Source of the DNA: Clostridiaceae bacterium
GTDB taxonomy: Bacteria > Bacillota > Clostridia > Lachnospirales > Lachnospiraceae
Reading direction: 5' to 3'
Assembly: GCA_009911065.1 (NCBI GenBank)
Contig: QXWR01000015.1
Coordinates: 37,430-101,429 of the forward strand
DNA: 64,000 nucleotides
Part shown: one piece after another, positions 8,937 through 18,036 of the stretch
How the letters are laid out: every line of letters begins with the position of its first letter
How positions within the stretch are numbered: the first letter of the stretch is position 1
The notes under the pieces: generated by a model
Database searches by the model: none
The model's input: the letters and a program-made list of their open reading frames with translations, nothing else
Told to the model about the DNA's origin: nothing
Program-made: the position numbers and the translations under genes

Positions 8937-9419
8937 TTATGCATGAAAAAATACGGATTCATTTGGTAGCGCCTCCACTTCTTTTTCTTCAATGTATCCG
9001 TCAATGATCCGTTTGGTCATGTCGCCGTATACCTTATAAAAGTATGCCTGGGAATAGTTGCCTTTGTCCAGGACCCTTTCTTCTCCGCAATCCCATATAT
9101 GCAGCTCGACCAAGTCGTCCCTGCTTGGTTTCCACTGGTATTTGACGTTGCGGTATATCCCGGATACATTGGTGAGCAAGGAAACCTGGTTTAAGATCTC
9201 ATCCATGGAACACTGGAAATACAAAGAAAGGCGGAATACCGTGTCTGCCGCGCATTTATTGATGTTAATTTTTCCGTTTGCCAGTTCGGAAATCGTTGTA
9301 TAAGGGATGCCGGTTTCCTTGCTGATTTGGTACGCGGTTTTCTTGCATGTCTTCATATGGCACAGAAAATTCCCATTAAGATTTTTCTGGAAGTTGGTGT
9401 TTTTTGCTGTGTCTTCCAT
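8937..9419 (-). CDS. XRE-family helix-turn-helix regulator
   Basis: From ATG 9419, which follows GGAGGAGGG, the product is 160 residues. An N-terminal XRE helix-turn-helix (TAYQISKETGIPYTTISELANGKININK) is followed by an extra domain of about 90 residues (RDDLVELHIWDCGEERVLDKG...QAYFYKVYGDMTKRIIDGYIEEKE) that I cannot assign. Its promoter contains a palindrome between -35 and -10, so it probably represses itself. The methylase gene lies 121 bases downstream on the same strand and may share the transcript. In restriction-modification loci such proteins act as controllers; in toxin-antitoxin loci they act as antitoxins. Here the first is likelier but unproved. An in-frame GTG at 9437 would bury the ribosome site. 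Confidence 0.82.
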   Translation of the reverse strand: MEDTAKNTNFQKNLNGNFLCHMKTCKKTAYQISKETGIPYTTISELANGKININKCAADTVFRLSLYFQCSMDEILNQVSLLTNVSGIYRNVKYQWKPSRDDLVELHIWDCGEERVLDKGNYSQAYFYKVYGDMTKRIIDGYIEEKEVEALPNESVFFHA

Positions 9420-9440
9420 AAATAGGCCCTCCTCCACATT

Positions 9441-9469
9441 AGTATAACGTTATAGCGTTACGTTGTCAA
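9441..9469 (-). promoter_or_regulatory. Consensus promoter of XRE gene with internal operator
   Basis: Minus strand TTGACA (9469-9464), 17 bases, TATACT (9446-9441). The spacer holds an imperfect palindrome at 9446-9464 (AACGT...ACGTT, with an inner AACG/CGTT pair), well placed for autorepression by the XRE protein. Confidence 0.85.
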
Positions 9470-9537
9470 GGATGCAAACAAAAAAGAAAAAGACGAAAAG
9501 CAGGCGAAAAAAATGAAGAAAAAAATTTCAGAACTGC

Positions 9538-9566
9538 TTGAAATACACAATGAAATCATGTATAAT
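9538..9566 (+). promoter_or_regulatory. Promoter of carAB
   Basis: TTGAAA at 9538-9543 and TATAAT at 9561-9566 with 17 bases between, 60 bases before carA. No PyrR-type attenuator or long leader can be seen. Confidence 0.8.
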
Positions 9567-9625
9567 CTTACCAATTTGGGTTTAGAAACTATAGACAAGG
9601 AAAAAGAAAGGATTGGTTCCCACAT

Positions 9626-10708
9626 ATGAAAGCATTTCTCCTGTTAGAAGACGGAACGGTATTCTGCGGCAGCAGGATTGGTTCAGACCGAGAGGTGATT
9701 CGCGAAATGGTATTTAACACGTCCATGACTGGTTATCTGGAGGTACTTACCGACCCTTCCTATGCAGGGCAGGCAGTCGTGATGACCTATCCCCTGATTG
9801 GCAATTATGGGGTTTGTATGGAAGATATGGAGTCTGACAGACCATGGGCAGACGGTTTTATTGTTCGTGAATTATCTGACATTCCCAGCAATTTTCGAAG
9901 CGGGGACACGATTCAGCATTTCTTGGAAAAATATGATATTCCTGGTATCTGCGGTATTGATACAAGAGCCCTTACAAAAATTTTAAGAGAAAAAGGCACA
10001 ATGAATGGCATGATTACAACGCATGTCTATGAAGATTACGAAAAACCTCTTGCCCGTATCCGGGAGTATCGTGTAAAAGGGGTGGTAAAGGAGACTTCCT
10101 GTAAAAAAATTTATAAGACAGAGGGGCAGAAAGGGACAAAGTGGAAGGTGGCCCTTCTTGATTTGGGGGCAAAGAAAAATATTGCCCGTTCCTTACAGGC
10201 CAGAGGATGTGAAGTGACAATATTTCCCTGTGATACCCCGGCAGAACAGATTTTGGGGATACATCCAGATGGGATTATGCTTTCCAACGGGCCGGGAGAT
10301 CCAAAGGAAAATAAGGAAATTATAAAAGAGCTTTATAAATTATACGAATCCAATGTTCCCATTTTTGCCATTTGCCTGGGACATCAGCTGATGGCGCTGG
10401 CTACAGGGGCAGATACTTATAAATTAAAATATGGCCACAGAGGAGGAAATCATCCGGTGAAGGATCTTGAGACCGGACGGGTTTATATTACTTCTCAAAA
10501 CCATGGCTATGCAGTATGTCCGGACAGTCTGGATGAGAAAGTGGCAGTTCCGGCTTTTGTGAATGTGAATGACAACACCAATGAGGGACTTTCCTATGTG
10601 GGAAAAAATATTTTTACGGTGCAGTTTCACCCGGAGGCGTGTCCGGGTCCTGGGGACTCTGAGTATTTGTTTGACCGGTTTATCGCAATGATGGGAGGAA
10701 GAAAATAA
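9626..10708 (+). CDS. carA: Carbamoyl-phosphate synthase small (glutaminase) subunit
   Basis: CarA hydrolyses glutamine and passes ammonia to CarB for carbamoyl phosphate, the precursor of pyrimidines and arginine. The 360-residue protein has the N-terminal CPSase_sm_chain domain (LLEDGTVFCG...NTSMTGYLEVLTDPSYAGQ) and a C-terminal class I glutamine amidotransferase domain with nucleophile Cys near residue 250 (ICLGHQLMALATG), oxyanion motif NGPGDP and catalytic FHPEA. Length is normal. The stop overlaps the carB start by one base (TAATG), so the subunits are made together. Confidence 0.97.
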   Translation: MKAFLLLEDGTVFCGSRIGSDREVIREMVFNTSMTGYLEVLTDPSYAGQAVVMTYPLIGNYGVCMEDMESDRPWADGFIVRELSDIPSNFRSGDTIQHFLEKYDIPGICGIDTRALTKILREKGTMNGMITTHVYEDYEKPLARIREYRVKGVVKETSCKKIYKTEGQKGTKWKVALLDLGAKKNIARSLQARGCEVTIFPCDTPAEQILGIHPDGIMLSNGPGDPKENKEIIKELYKLYESNVPIFAICLGHQLMALATGADTYKLKYGHRGGNHPVKDLETGRVYITSQNHGYAVCPDSLDEKVAVPAFVNVNDNTNEGLSYVGKNIFTVQFHPEACPGPGDSEYLFDRFIAMMGGRK

Positions 10709-13700
10709 TGCCAAAGAATCCGGAGATTAAAAAAGTACTGGTCCTTGGGTCAGGACCTATTGTCATTGGACAAGCCGCGGAATTTGACTATGCAGGCACT
10801 CAGGCATGTCGGTCTTTAAAAGAAGAAGGCATTCAGGTGGTGCTTTTAAATTCCAATCCGGCTACGATTATGACAGATAAGGATATTGCAGATCATGTGT
10901 ATATTGAACCTTTGACTGTAAAAGTAGTGGAACAGCTTATTAAAACGGAAAGGCCGGACAGTATTTTGCCGACCCTGGGAGGTCAGGCAGGACTCAATCT
11001 GGCTATGGAGCTGGAAGAGTCAGGTTTTTTGCAGGAAAACGGCGTTCGTTTGATTGGAACGACAGCTTTGACGATCAAAAAAGCAGAGGACCGGGAACTG
11101 TTTAAGGAGACTATGGAGAAAATCGGTGAGCCGGTGGCTCCCTCGGAAATTGTGGAGGATGTAAATACAGGTCTGACGGTTGCAGCTCAAATCGGTTATC
11201 CGGTGGTGCTTCGTCCCGCTTACACCTTAGGTGGCAGTGGGGGCGGTATTGCAGAAAATCCAGAACAGTGCAGGGAGATTCTGGAAAATGGCCTGCGTCT
11301 CTCCAGAGTCGGACAGGTTTTGGTGGAGCGCTGCATTGCTGGGTGGAAAGAAATTGAGTATGAGGTGATGCGGGACGGGGCGGGAAATAAAATCACGGTC
11401 TGTAATATGGAAAACATTGATCCAGTGGGAGTTCACACTGGAGACAGCATTGTGGTGGCTCCGTCTCAGACATTAGGGGATAAGGAATATCAGATGCTTC
11501 GAGCCTCTGCACTGAATATTATTGCCGAACTGGGAATCACTGGAGGCTGTAATGTGCAGTATGCCTTAAATCCAGATAGTTTTGAATACTGTGTCATTGA
11601 AGTGAATCCGCGAGTGAGCCGTTCCTCAGCTCTTGCCTCCAAGGCCACTGGATATCCCATTGCCAAGGTGGCGGCAAAGATCGCTTTGGGTTATACATTA
11701 GATGAGATTAAAAATGCGGTAACAAAGAAAACTTGCGCTTGTTTTGAGCCGATGCTGGATTATTGTGTGGTAAAAATGCCCCGGCTTCCTTTTGACAAGT
11801 TTATTCATGCAAAAAGAACCCTGGGAACTCAGATGAAGGCGACAGGGGAAGTGATGAGTATCTGCACCAGTTTTGAGGGAGCGCTGATGAAGGCCATTCG
11901 GTCTTTGGAACAACATGTGGACAGTCTTCTTTCCTATAATTATAAGGATTTGAACGAGGAGGAGCTGAAAAAGAAGCTGGAACAGGTGGATGACCGGAGA
12001 ATATGGGTCATTGCAGAGGCTCTGCGACGGGGAATGTCCTATGAGACCATTCATAAGATTACCCAGATTGACTGCTGGTTTATTGACAAGCTGGCAAAGC
12101 TGGTTCATATGGAGCGGGCTTTGGAACAGGGACCTTTGACGAAAGAGCTGCTTGGTGAGGCGAAGCGAATGGAGTTTCCAGATAAGGTCATCGGACAGCT
12201 GACAGGAATTTCCCAAACCCAGGTGAAGGAAATGCGTCACAAAGCGGGTATCCGTGCTGCCTATAAAATGGTAGATACCTGTGCAGCGGAATTTGCCGCG
12301 GAGACGCCTTATTACTATTCTTGTTTTGATGGAGTGAACGAGGCAGAGTCTGGCCATGACAGGAAGAAGGTTCTGGTTCTTGGCTCTGGTCCTATTCGAA
12401 TCGGCCAGGGCATTGAATTTGATTTTTGTTCGGTTCACAGTACCTGGGCATTTGCAAAGGAAGGCTATGAGACGATTATTGTCAACAACAATCCAGAGAC
12501 GGTCAGCACAGATTTTGATATTGCAGACAAGCTGTATTTTGAACCATTGACTGGGGAAGATGTGGAGTCTATTGTGGACGTGGAGAAACCGGATGGGGCA
12601 GTGGTTCAGTTTGGAGGGCAGACCGCCATCGGTTTGACAGAGGCACTGATGAACATGGGAGTGCCGATTCTTGGCACAGCGGCAGAAGATGTGGATGCAG
12701 CAGAGGATCGGGAGCGGTTTGATCAGATTTTGGAACAGTGTCAGATTCCCCGTCCGGCAGGGGAAACCGTATATACGGCAGAGGAGGCGAAAAAAGCAGC
12801 AAAAAAACTTGGGTATCCAGTGTTAGTGCGGCCGTCCTATGTGCTGGGAGGCCAGGGAATGCAGATCTGCATTCAGGATTCGGATGTAGAGGAATTTATA
12901 GGAATCATCAATCAGATTGCCCAGGATCATCCCATTCTGGTGGATAAATATATTTCCGGCAAAGAGATCGAGGTAGATGCAGTGTGCGATGGGGAGGACA
13001 TTTTGATTCCTGGCATTATGGAACATATTGAACGAACCGGCGTTCACTCAGGAGACAGCATCTCCGTGTATCCGGCTCCCAGCATTACGCCGGCAGTGGA
13101 GGAAAAGCTGGTGGAATATACCAGATTGCTTGCCGTAGCTCTTCATGTGAAGGGAATGATTAACATTCAGTTTATTGTTACAGGGGAGGATGTATTTATT
13201 ATAGAAGTAAATCCCCGTTCTTCCCGGACTGTACCGTATATCAGCAAAGTAACTGGGATTCCCATTGTGCCTCTTGCTACAAAGGTGATTTGCGGCCACA
13301 AGCTAAAGGAGCTGGGATATACGCCGGGGCTGCAGAAAAAGTCAGAATATATTGCCATTAAAATGCCGGTATTTTCTTTTGAGAAAATCCGCGGGGCGGA
13401 CATCAGCCTGGGTCCGGAGATGAAGTCAACAGGAGAGTGCCTTGGAATTGGAAAGACCTTTCATGAGGCTCTTTATAAAGCATTTACCGGTGCAGGAATC
13501 CAGCTGCCCAGGTATAAAAATATGATTCTGACGGTGCGGGAATCGGAACATGAGGCAGCGGTGGAGATTGCCCGCAGATTTATTCAGGCAGGCTATCGGA
13601 TATTTGCCACCAGAGGCACAGCCAAAGCATTGAAGGACCATGGGGTGAAGGCATTTCCTGTGCGGAAGCTGGAGCAGGAATCTCCCAATATTCTCGACCT

Positions 13701-13902
13701 GATTTTAGGCCATGAAATAGATCTGGTTATTGATATTCCTCACCAGGGAGCCATCCGAAGCCATGATGGTTTTGTGATTCGCAGAAATGCTATTGAGACA
13801 GGCGTCCATGTGTTGACCAGTCTGGACACGGCAGAGGCTTTGGCAACCAGCCTGGAAAACCAGACCCATGAGCTGACATTAGTGGATATTGCCCGAATAT
13901 AG
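10708..13902 (+). CDS. carB: Carbamoyl-phosphate synthase large subunit
   Basis: CarB makes carbamoyl phosphate from bicarbonate, ammonia and two ATP. The 1064-residue product shows the internal duplication of the family: two ATP-grasp synthetase halves, each opening with a VLGSGPI motif (near residue 10 and again near 555), with ATP-grasp glycine loops GGSGGGI and GGQGMQI, an oligomerisation segment between them, and a C-terminal MGS-like allosteric domain (ATRGTAKALKDHGV) that binds effectors such as UMP or ornithine in relatives. It follows carA with a one-base overlap. An ABC ATPase gene starts 11 bases after the stop, so readthrough into the ABC cluster is likely. Confidence 0.97.
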   Translation: MPKNPEIKKVLVLGSGPIVIGQAAEFDYAGTQACRSLKEEGIQVVLLNSNPATIMTDKDIADHVYIEPLTVKVVEQLIKTERPDSILPTLGGQAGLNLAMELEESGFLQENGVRLIGTTALTIKKAEDRELFKETMEKIGEPVAPSEIVEDVNTGLTVAAQIGYPVVLRPAYTLGGSGGGIAENPEQCREILENGLRLSRVGQVLVERCIAGWKEIEYEVMRDGAGNKITVCNMENIDPVGVHTGDSIVVAPSQTLGDKEYQMLRASALNIIAELGITGGCNVQYALNPDSFEYCVIEVNPRVSRSSALASKATGYPIAKVAAKIALGYTLDEIKNAVTKKTCACFEPMLDYCVVKMPRLPFDKFIHAKRTLGTQMKATGEVMSICTSFEGALMKAIRSLEQHVDSLLSYNYKDLNEEELKKKLEQVDDRRIWVIAEALRRGMSYETIHKITQIDCWFIDKLAKLVHMERALEQGPLTKELLGEAKRMEFPDKVIGQLTGISQTQVKEMRHKAGIRAAYKMVDTCAAEFAAETPYYYSCFDGVNEAESGHDRKKVLVLGSGPIRIGQGIEFDFCSVHSTWAFAKEGYETIIVNNNPETVSTDFDIADKLYFEPLTGEDVESIVDVEKPDGAVVQFGGQTAIGLTEALMNMGVPILGTAAEDVDAAEDRERFDQILEQCQIPRPAGETVYTAEEAKKAAKKLGYPVLVRPSYVLGGQGMQICIQDSDVEEFIGIINQIAQDHPILVDKYISGKEIEVDAVCDGEDILIPGIMEHIERTGVHSGDSISVYPAPSITPAVEEKLVEYTRLLAVALHVKGMINIQFIVTGEDVFIIEVNPRSSRTVPYISKVTGIPIVPLATKVICGHKLKELGYTPGLQKKSEYIAIKMPVFSFEKIRGADISLGPEMKSTGECLGIGKTFHEALYKAFTGAGIQLPRYKNMILTVRESEHEAAVEIARRFIQAGYRIFATRGTAKALKDHGVKAFPVRKLEQESPNILDLILGHEIDLVIDIPHQGAIRSHDGFVIRRNAIETGVHVLTSLDTAEALATSLENQTHELTLVDIARI

Positions 13903-13913
13903 GAGCAGCGGTT

Positions 13914-14600
13914 ATGTTAGAAGTAAAATCTTTGTTTAAATCATATAAGTCCCATTGTGTATTAAAGGATATTTCTTTTTTTGCATCCCCAGGAGAATGC
14001 GTTGGCATTGTGGGAAGCAATGGATGCGGAAAGACCACCCTTTTATCCATTGTTGCAGGAGCAGTAAAGGCGGATGCAGGAAGCATTCAGTTTCATGGAA
14101 AAGAAGCGGTGGGTCATCCAAAGGTGTTTTTTGAGGAGGCGGCTTATGTGCCACAGGAAAATCCTTTGATTGAAGAGCTGACGGTTAAGGATAATTTGTC
14201 TTTGTGGTATCAGGGCAACAAAAAACGAATGGAGGAAGACTTAAAACAGGGGGCGGCAGCCATGCTTGGAATTGGGGACATGTTAAAAAAGCCGGCGGGA
14301 ACTTTGTCCGGCGGAATGAAGAAACGGCTAAGCATTGCCTGCGCTCTTTCCAATCATGCTTCTGTGCTGATTTTGGATGAACCGGGGGCTGCCCTGGATT
14401 TAGAGTGTAAGGCAATCATCCGCAGATATTTGAAAGAGTATCAGAACCAGGGGGGAATTGTTCTTTTGACCTCCCATGAACTGCCGGAATTGTCCCTTTG
14501 TACCAAAATGTATCTGCTCAAGGAAGGAAAAATGAGGCAAATTGAGACTGGCATGGGGGAGCAGGAACTGATTAGGGCATTTCAAAGGGAAAAGGAATAG
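13914..14600 (+). CDS. ABC transporter ATP-binding protein
   Basis: A 228-residue ABC ATPase with Walker A GIVGSNGCGKTTLL, Q-loop YVPQENP, signature LSGGMKKRLS, Walker B VLILDEP and the switch His in LLTSHELPEL. It resembles the CcmA/DrrA-type ATPases that pair with ABC-2 permeases. An AGGAG site precedes the ATG, which lies 11 bases after carB. Its likely partners are the two ABC-2-like membrane proteins at 16.7 and 18.0 kb, with the zinc-ribbon membrane protein between. The exported substrate is unknown. Confidence 0.9.
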   Translation: MLEVKSLFKSYKSHCVLKDISFFASPGECVGIVGSNGCGKTTLLSIVAGAVKADAGSIQFHGKEAVGHPKVFFEEAAYVPQENPLIEELTVKDNLSLWYQGNKKRMEEDLKQGAAAMLGIGDMLKKPAGTLSGGMKKRLSIACALSNHASVLILDEPGAALDLECKAIIRRYLKEYQNQGGIVLLTSHELPELSLCTKMYLLKEGKMRQIETGMGEQELIRAFQREKE

Positions 14601-14620
14601 CAATCTACAAATAAATGTAG

Positions 14621-14626
14621 TATAAT
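14621..14626 (+). promoter_or_regulatory. Possible -10 box before the zinc-ribbon gene
   Basis: TATAAT at 14621-14626 has only a poor -35 (TAGCAA, 17 bases upstream). A short inverted repeat (CTACA...TGTAG) lies immediately before it. It could be an activator-dependent internal promoter. Confidence 0.35.
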
Positions 14627-14685
14627 AGAATCGTTCAGGAGGCTGAATGGAATCGTAACGGTTTACCAGAGTGGGAGGAAAAAGA

Positions 14686-16707
14686 ATGAAATGTAATTAC
14701 TGTGGAAGTGAAATGCAGGAGACGGATGCCGTTTGTCCTTTTTGCGGGACTCATGCAGGCGCGTCTTCTCCGGTGGAAAGGCGGGAAGGCGTATCTGAGA
14801 ATGGAGAAAAGGATTCTTTTGAAAAATCCAATGGAGAGAAAGACCGCTCTCAAGCCAATTCCAGTGATAGGGAGCAAATGGCTGTGGAAGTAAACGACTC
14901 CGGAGAGTCCGGGAAACTGACTGTGGGAGAAACTGGCTCTGGAGAGTCTGAGGAACCGGCTGTGAGAGAAGCCGGTTCTGGCGTGGGGGCCGGAGAAGGC
15001 AGCTGGCAAGAAGGAGCTGGAAGTGGAGGAACGGAAGGGAAGAAAAAGTCCAGTGGAAAAATCCTGGTGATCGGGGCCTGTATCGCAGCGGTACTTGGCC
15101 TTGGAGTGTTTGGAGCAACCAGATTGATGGAGAAAGATCCCAAAGAGATTGTGATTGCTGCATTTGAGAATGTATATCCAGAAGATCAGGTGAAGCCTAT
15201 GGAAGAATTGTTTGGACTGTCCGAGTTTCAAGAAAACGCGTCCAACAACTCAGAGGCGAATTTTAAGATTACACTGGATCAGGTGTCCGATGAGACGGCC
15301 AATCAGGCGGCAGGGGTGGGCATTCGGACTGGAGCCAAATACGACCGGGAGCAGAGGAAGGTTTCCGGCAATTTGGGATTTTTGTATAACAATATGGATG
15401 TGGTAAACTTAAATCTGTACTATGGAGACGAGACCGTTATGGTGTCCATTCCAGAGCTTTCCGGCAAAGTGTTCACACTGGATTTAACGGAAGGTTTGGC
15501 AGAGAGGCTTGAAAATTCTCCTCTTCTTGGACCGGCTCTGGCAAATTCCGATATGGATGTGAAAGGGTTGGAATTGTTTTTCCGGGAATATACAGAATGG
15601 ATTGAGAAGAAGGCGGAGGATGCAAAGGCCGGAGATCCTTATGGTTTTCGGGATGCATGGAACCGTTATAAGAACGGATGCGAGGCTTCGGAGAATTTCA
15701 AAGCAGCCCTGACTGTGGAAAAGGCGGAGAAAGCAGTTTTTCAGATGGACGGAAAAGAGGAGAACTGCAGAGGGTACCGGGTTCTTGTAAGCAAGGATGA
15801 CATGATTTCATTTTTGCGGACTTCCTCTGATTTCTTTTTACAGGACCCAGAATTAAAGGAAAATTTTCTGGAAAATTTAAAGATGAGTATGCGCCTTTTG
15901 GAACTGACCGGTGAGATGGAGTTTTCTGCCATGGCAGGGAAATCTCCGGAGGATGTGCTGAATGAGAACTATGAGGAAGCAAAAGAATTTGTGGATGAAG
16001 CTATTGAAGAACTGGATAAATCCCTCAATGATATAGAGATGCTGGTGCATGTGGATAAAAACGGCCGTCTGGCTTCGGTTTGGGGAACTACTTCCATAAC
16101 CAACGAAGATGAGAATATTCAGCTATCGTTTACGGTTTTATTACAGGGAGGAAGTTATCTGACTCAGAATGCGGTTGTAAAGGTGGATGCGGAAAGTGAA
16201 ACTCAGACAGCTGCCTTTGAGCTGGTTAAATCGGGAACCTATGACGGCAAACAGCTGACTGGGGATATTTCCATAGATTGTGCTGTGGATGACGAAAACC
16301 TGTATTTCGTTATGGGCGGCTCCTATGAGGCAGAGGGTGGAGATTTGGTTCTCCAGGGAGAGGTCGGTTCTGACGGACAGAAGATCATTGGAATTTCAGC
16401 AGTCGGAATAATCAGTGAGCTGGAGAAAGGAACCACCCTGCACATGGATTTAGATGAGATTCGGATGGATGTTCCTGGAAATATTCTAAATTCCGGTTTC
16501 AACCTGGGTGGGGAAGAAGATTTCTATGCTGTATTTTCCGGTGAATACGATTTGCGTCCTTTGTCCGCAGCTATCGAGGAATTGCCGGGAGAAAAACTTG
16601 ACGTGGTGGAGGCCACAGAGGAGGACTGGCAGCGGGTGTTCATGGAAGCTTACATGGGAGCCATGGATATTATGAATCAGTTAGGACCCATGTTAAATGG
16701 AAATTAA
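14686..16707 (+). CDS. Zinc-ribbon, single-pass membrane protein of the ABC-2 cluster
   Basis: The ATG at 14686 follows GGGAGGAAAAAG. The 673-residue product begins with a zinc ribbon of two CxxC knuckles (CNYCGSEM...VCPFCGTH). Next comes an acidic Gly/Ser/Glu-rich linker with a repeated SGE-containing phrase, one membrane helix at about residues 127-145 (ILVIGACIAAVLGLGVFGA) and an extracytoplasmic domain of about 520 residues with many alternating beta-type segments. I recognise the pattern (zinc ribbon, linker, helix, large outer domain) from uncharacterised Clostridia proteins but know no function. Its place between the ATPase and two permeases suggests it serves the same export or envelope system. 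Confidence 0.75.
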   Translation: MKCNYCGSEMQETDAVCPFCGTHAGASSPVERREGVSENGEKDSFEKSNGEKDRSQANSSDREQMAVEVNDSGESGKLTVGETGSGESEEPAVREAGSGVGAGEGSWQEGAGSGGTEGKKKSSGKILVIGACIAAVLGLGVFGATRLMEKDPKEIVIAAFENVYPEDQVKPMEELFGLSEFQENASNNSEANFKITLDQVSDETANQAAGVGIRTGAKYDREQRKVSGNLGFLYNNMDVVNLNLYYGDETVMVSIPELSGKVFTLDLTEGLAERLENSPLLGPALANSDMDVKGLELFFREYTEWIEKKAEDAKAGDPYGFRDAWNRYKNGCEASENFKAALTVEKAEKAVFQMDGKEENCRGYRVLVSKDDMISFLRTSSDFFLQDPELKENFLENLKMSMRLLELTGEMEFSAMAGKSPEDVLNENYEEAKEFVDEAIEELDKSLNDIEMLVHVDKNGRLASVWGTTSITNEDENIQLSFTVLLQGGSYLTQNAVVKVDAESETQTAAFELVKSGTYDGKQLTGDISIDCAVDDENLYFVMGGSYEAEGGDLVLQGEVGSDGQKIIGISAVGIISELEKGTTLHMDLDEIRMDVPGNILNSGFNLGGEEDFYAVFSGEYDLRPLSAAIEELPGEKLDVVEATEEDWQRVFMEAYMGAMDIMNQLGPMLNGN

Positions 16708-16732
16708 GGAACCGTGAAAAGGAAAGGAAGAT

Positions 16733-17977
16733 ATGTCAATAAGGCTGGTTTTTTGGAAACTGGAACTAAAACGGGCATGTAAGAGACTTCCACAAATGTT
16801 TGCTGGGGCAATCGTACTGCTTTTTTTGGCAGGGGCGGTTGCCCTTTTAGCAGGTCGGGCCTTGTATGGAGACAAGGCAGCAGGCCGGGTTGTTGTGGGA
16901 GTGGTGCTGCCAGAGGAGGATGGGTTATCCAAACAGATGATTTCCATGATTCACTCTCTGGACAGTGTAAAAAGCATGTGCGATTTTCGTTATATGAACC
17001 AGGCGGAGAGCCTGGAGGGATTAAAAAATGGGGAATTAAGCGCAGTGATGGACGTCCCTAAGGGATTGATTCAGGGGATTATGAATGGAACCAACCCGTC
17101 TGTGCGGATTTTGTTGCCAGAAGGGGCTTGGCTGGAGAGTCGGATTTTTAAAGAACTGACCCAGGCAGGGGCACAGATTCTCGGCGCTTCCCAGGCTGGA
17201 ATCTATGGGGGAAATGAGTTGTACCAGGAGCTTGGGTGGGAAGAAAAGCTGCCTGGTATGGAGCAGGATCTGAATCAGATTTTTCTCTCTTACAGCCTTC
17301 CAAGGGAGGATTATTTCCGCCATCAAAAGGTCAGTGCCACGGAAGATGTAAACACAGCCGTTTTCTTTGGAATCAGCGGGTATGTGTTGTTTCTTCTTCT
17401 TTCTGCAATTCCGGTTTCCGGGTATCTTCTGCCCTTTTCGGAAACCATAAGAAGAAAGCTGACTCTGGCCGGAGTGGGTGGATTCAGCCGGATTACGGGG
17501 CGGATTGCCGGACTTGGGAGTCTGTTTTTTATGGGTTCTGTTGCCATGGGGGCGACAGTGTGGACTTTGGTCCGGATTTTTGATCTGGATGTGAGAATGT
17601 GGAGCGGAGGATGGCAGCGGGAAAATTTTAGCATTTTGGCAATGGGCGCGGGGGTAGCCGTGCTGGCGCTTGTTTGTCTGGCAGGGGCAGCCTGGGTGGT
17701 TTTGATCTATCAGGCCGCTGGGAACCTTCTTGGAGGGATTTTTTTGCTGTTTCTAACTGTCACGGCTCAGCATTTTCTTGCCGGGGGATTTCTGCCGGAA
17801 GTATTTCTGCCGGAAATTCTTCGGAAACTGACGCCTGTGATGCCCTCGGCAATTTTGATGAATGGAGTGAAAATGGCAGTGGCCGGGGCTTTTTCTGTGG
17901 GGGCGGCAGGAAAGCTGGCAGCGCTTCTTCTTGTCGGATTTTTCCTGGCGGCGTTTTTGGAAACGAGAAAGAAATAA
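16733..17977 (+). CDS. ABC-2-type permease component 1
   Basis: The 414-residue protein has an N-terminal helix (FAGAIVLLFLAGAVALLAG), a long outer loop of about 150 residues, and then a bundle of five or so hydrophobic helices in the C-terminal half, starting near VFFGISGYVLFLLLSAIPV. This is the layout of ABC-2 or YhgE/Pip-like permeases with a large loop after the first helix. It lies 25 bases after the zinc-ribbon gene with a GGAAAGGAAG site. It probably pairs with the permease at 18037 as a heterodimer; no specificity can be read. Confidence 0.78.
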   Translation: MSIRLVFWKLELKRACKRLPQMFAGAIVLLFLAGAVALLAGRALYGDKAAGRVVVGVVLPEEDGLSKQMISMIHSLDSVKSMCDFRYMNQAESLEGLKNGELSAVMDVPKGLIQGIMNGTNPSVRILLPEGAWLESRIFKELTQAGAQILGASQAGIYGGNELYQELGWEEKLPGMEQDLNQIFLSYSLPREDYFRHQKVSATEDVNTAVFFGISGYVLFLLLSAIPVSGYLLPFSETIRRKLTLAGVGGFSRITGRIAGLGSLFFMGSVAMGATVWTLVRIFDLDVRMWSGGWQRENFSILAMGAGVAVLALVCLAGAAWVVLIYQAAGNLLGGIFLLFLTVTAQHFLAGGFLPEVFLPEILRKLTPVMPSAILMNGVKMAVAGAFSVGAAGKLAALLLVGFFLAAFLETRKK

Positions 17978-18036
17978 GAGAAGAAGCAAAGACCATTAAA
18001 GGGTGGGGGAAAGATAGAAAGGTGGAATCCTAGTCT

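Noticed and set aside
11698..12438. 246-codon minus-strand open frame
   Set aside because: Antisense to carB, which is complete and conserved; no ribosome site.
14635..15231. 198-codon minus-strand open frame
   Set aside because: Shadow of the biased linker of the zinc-ribbon protein; low-complexity Ser/Phe/Arg translation.
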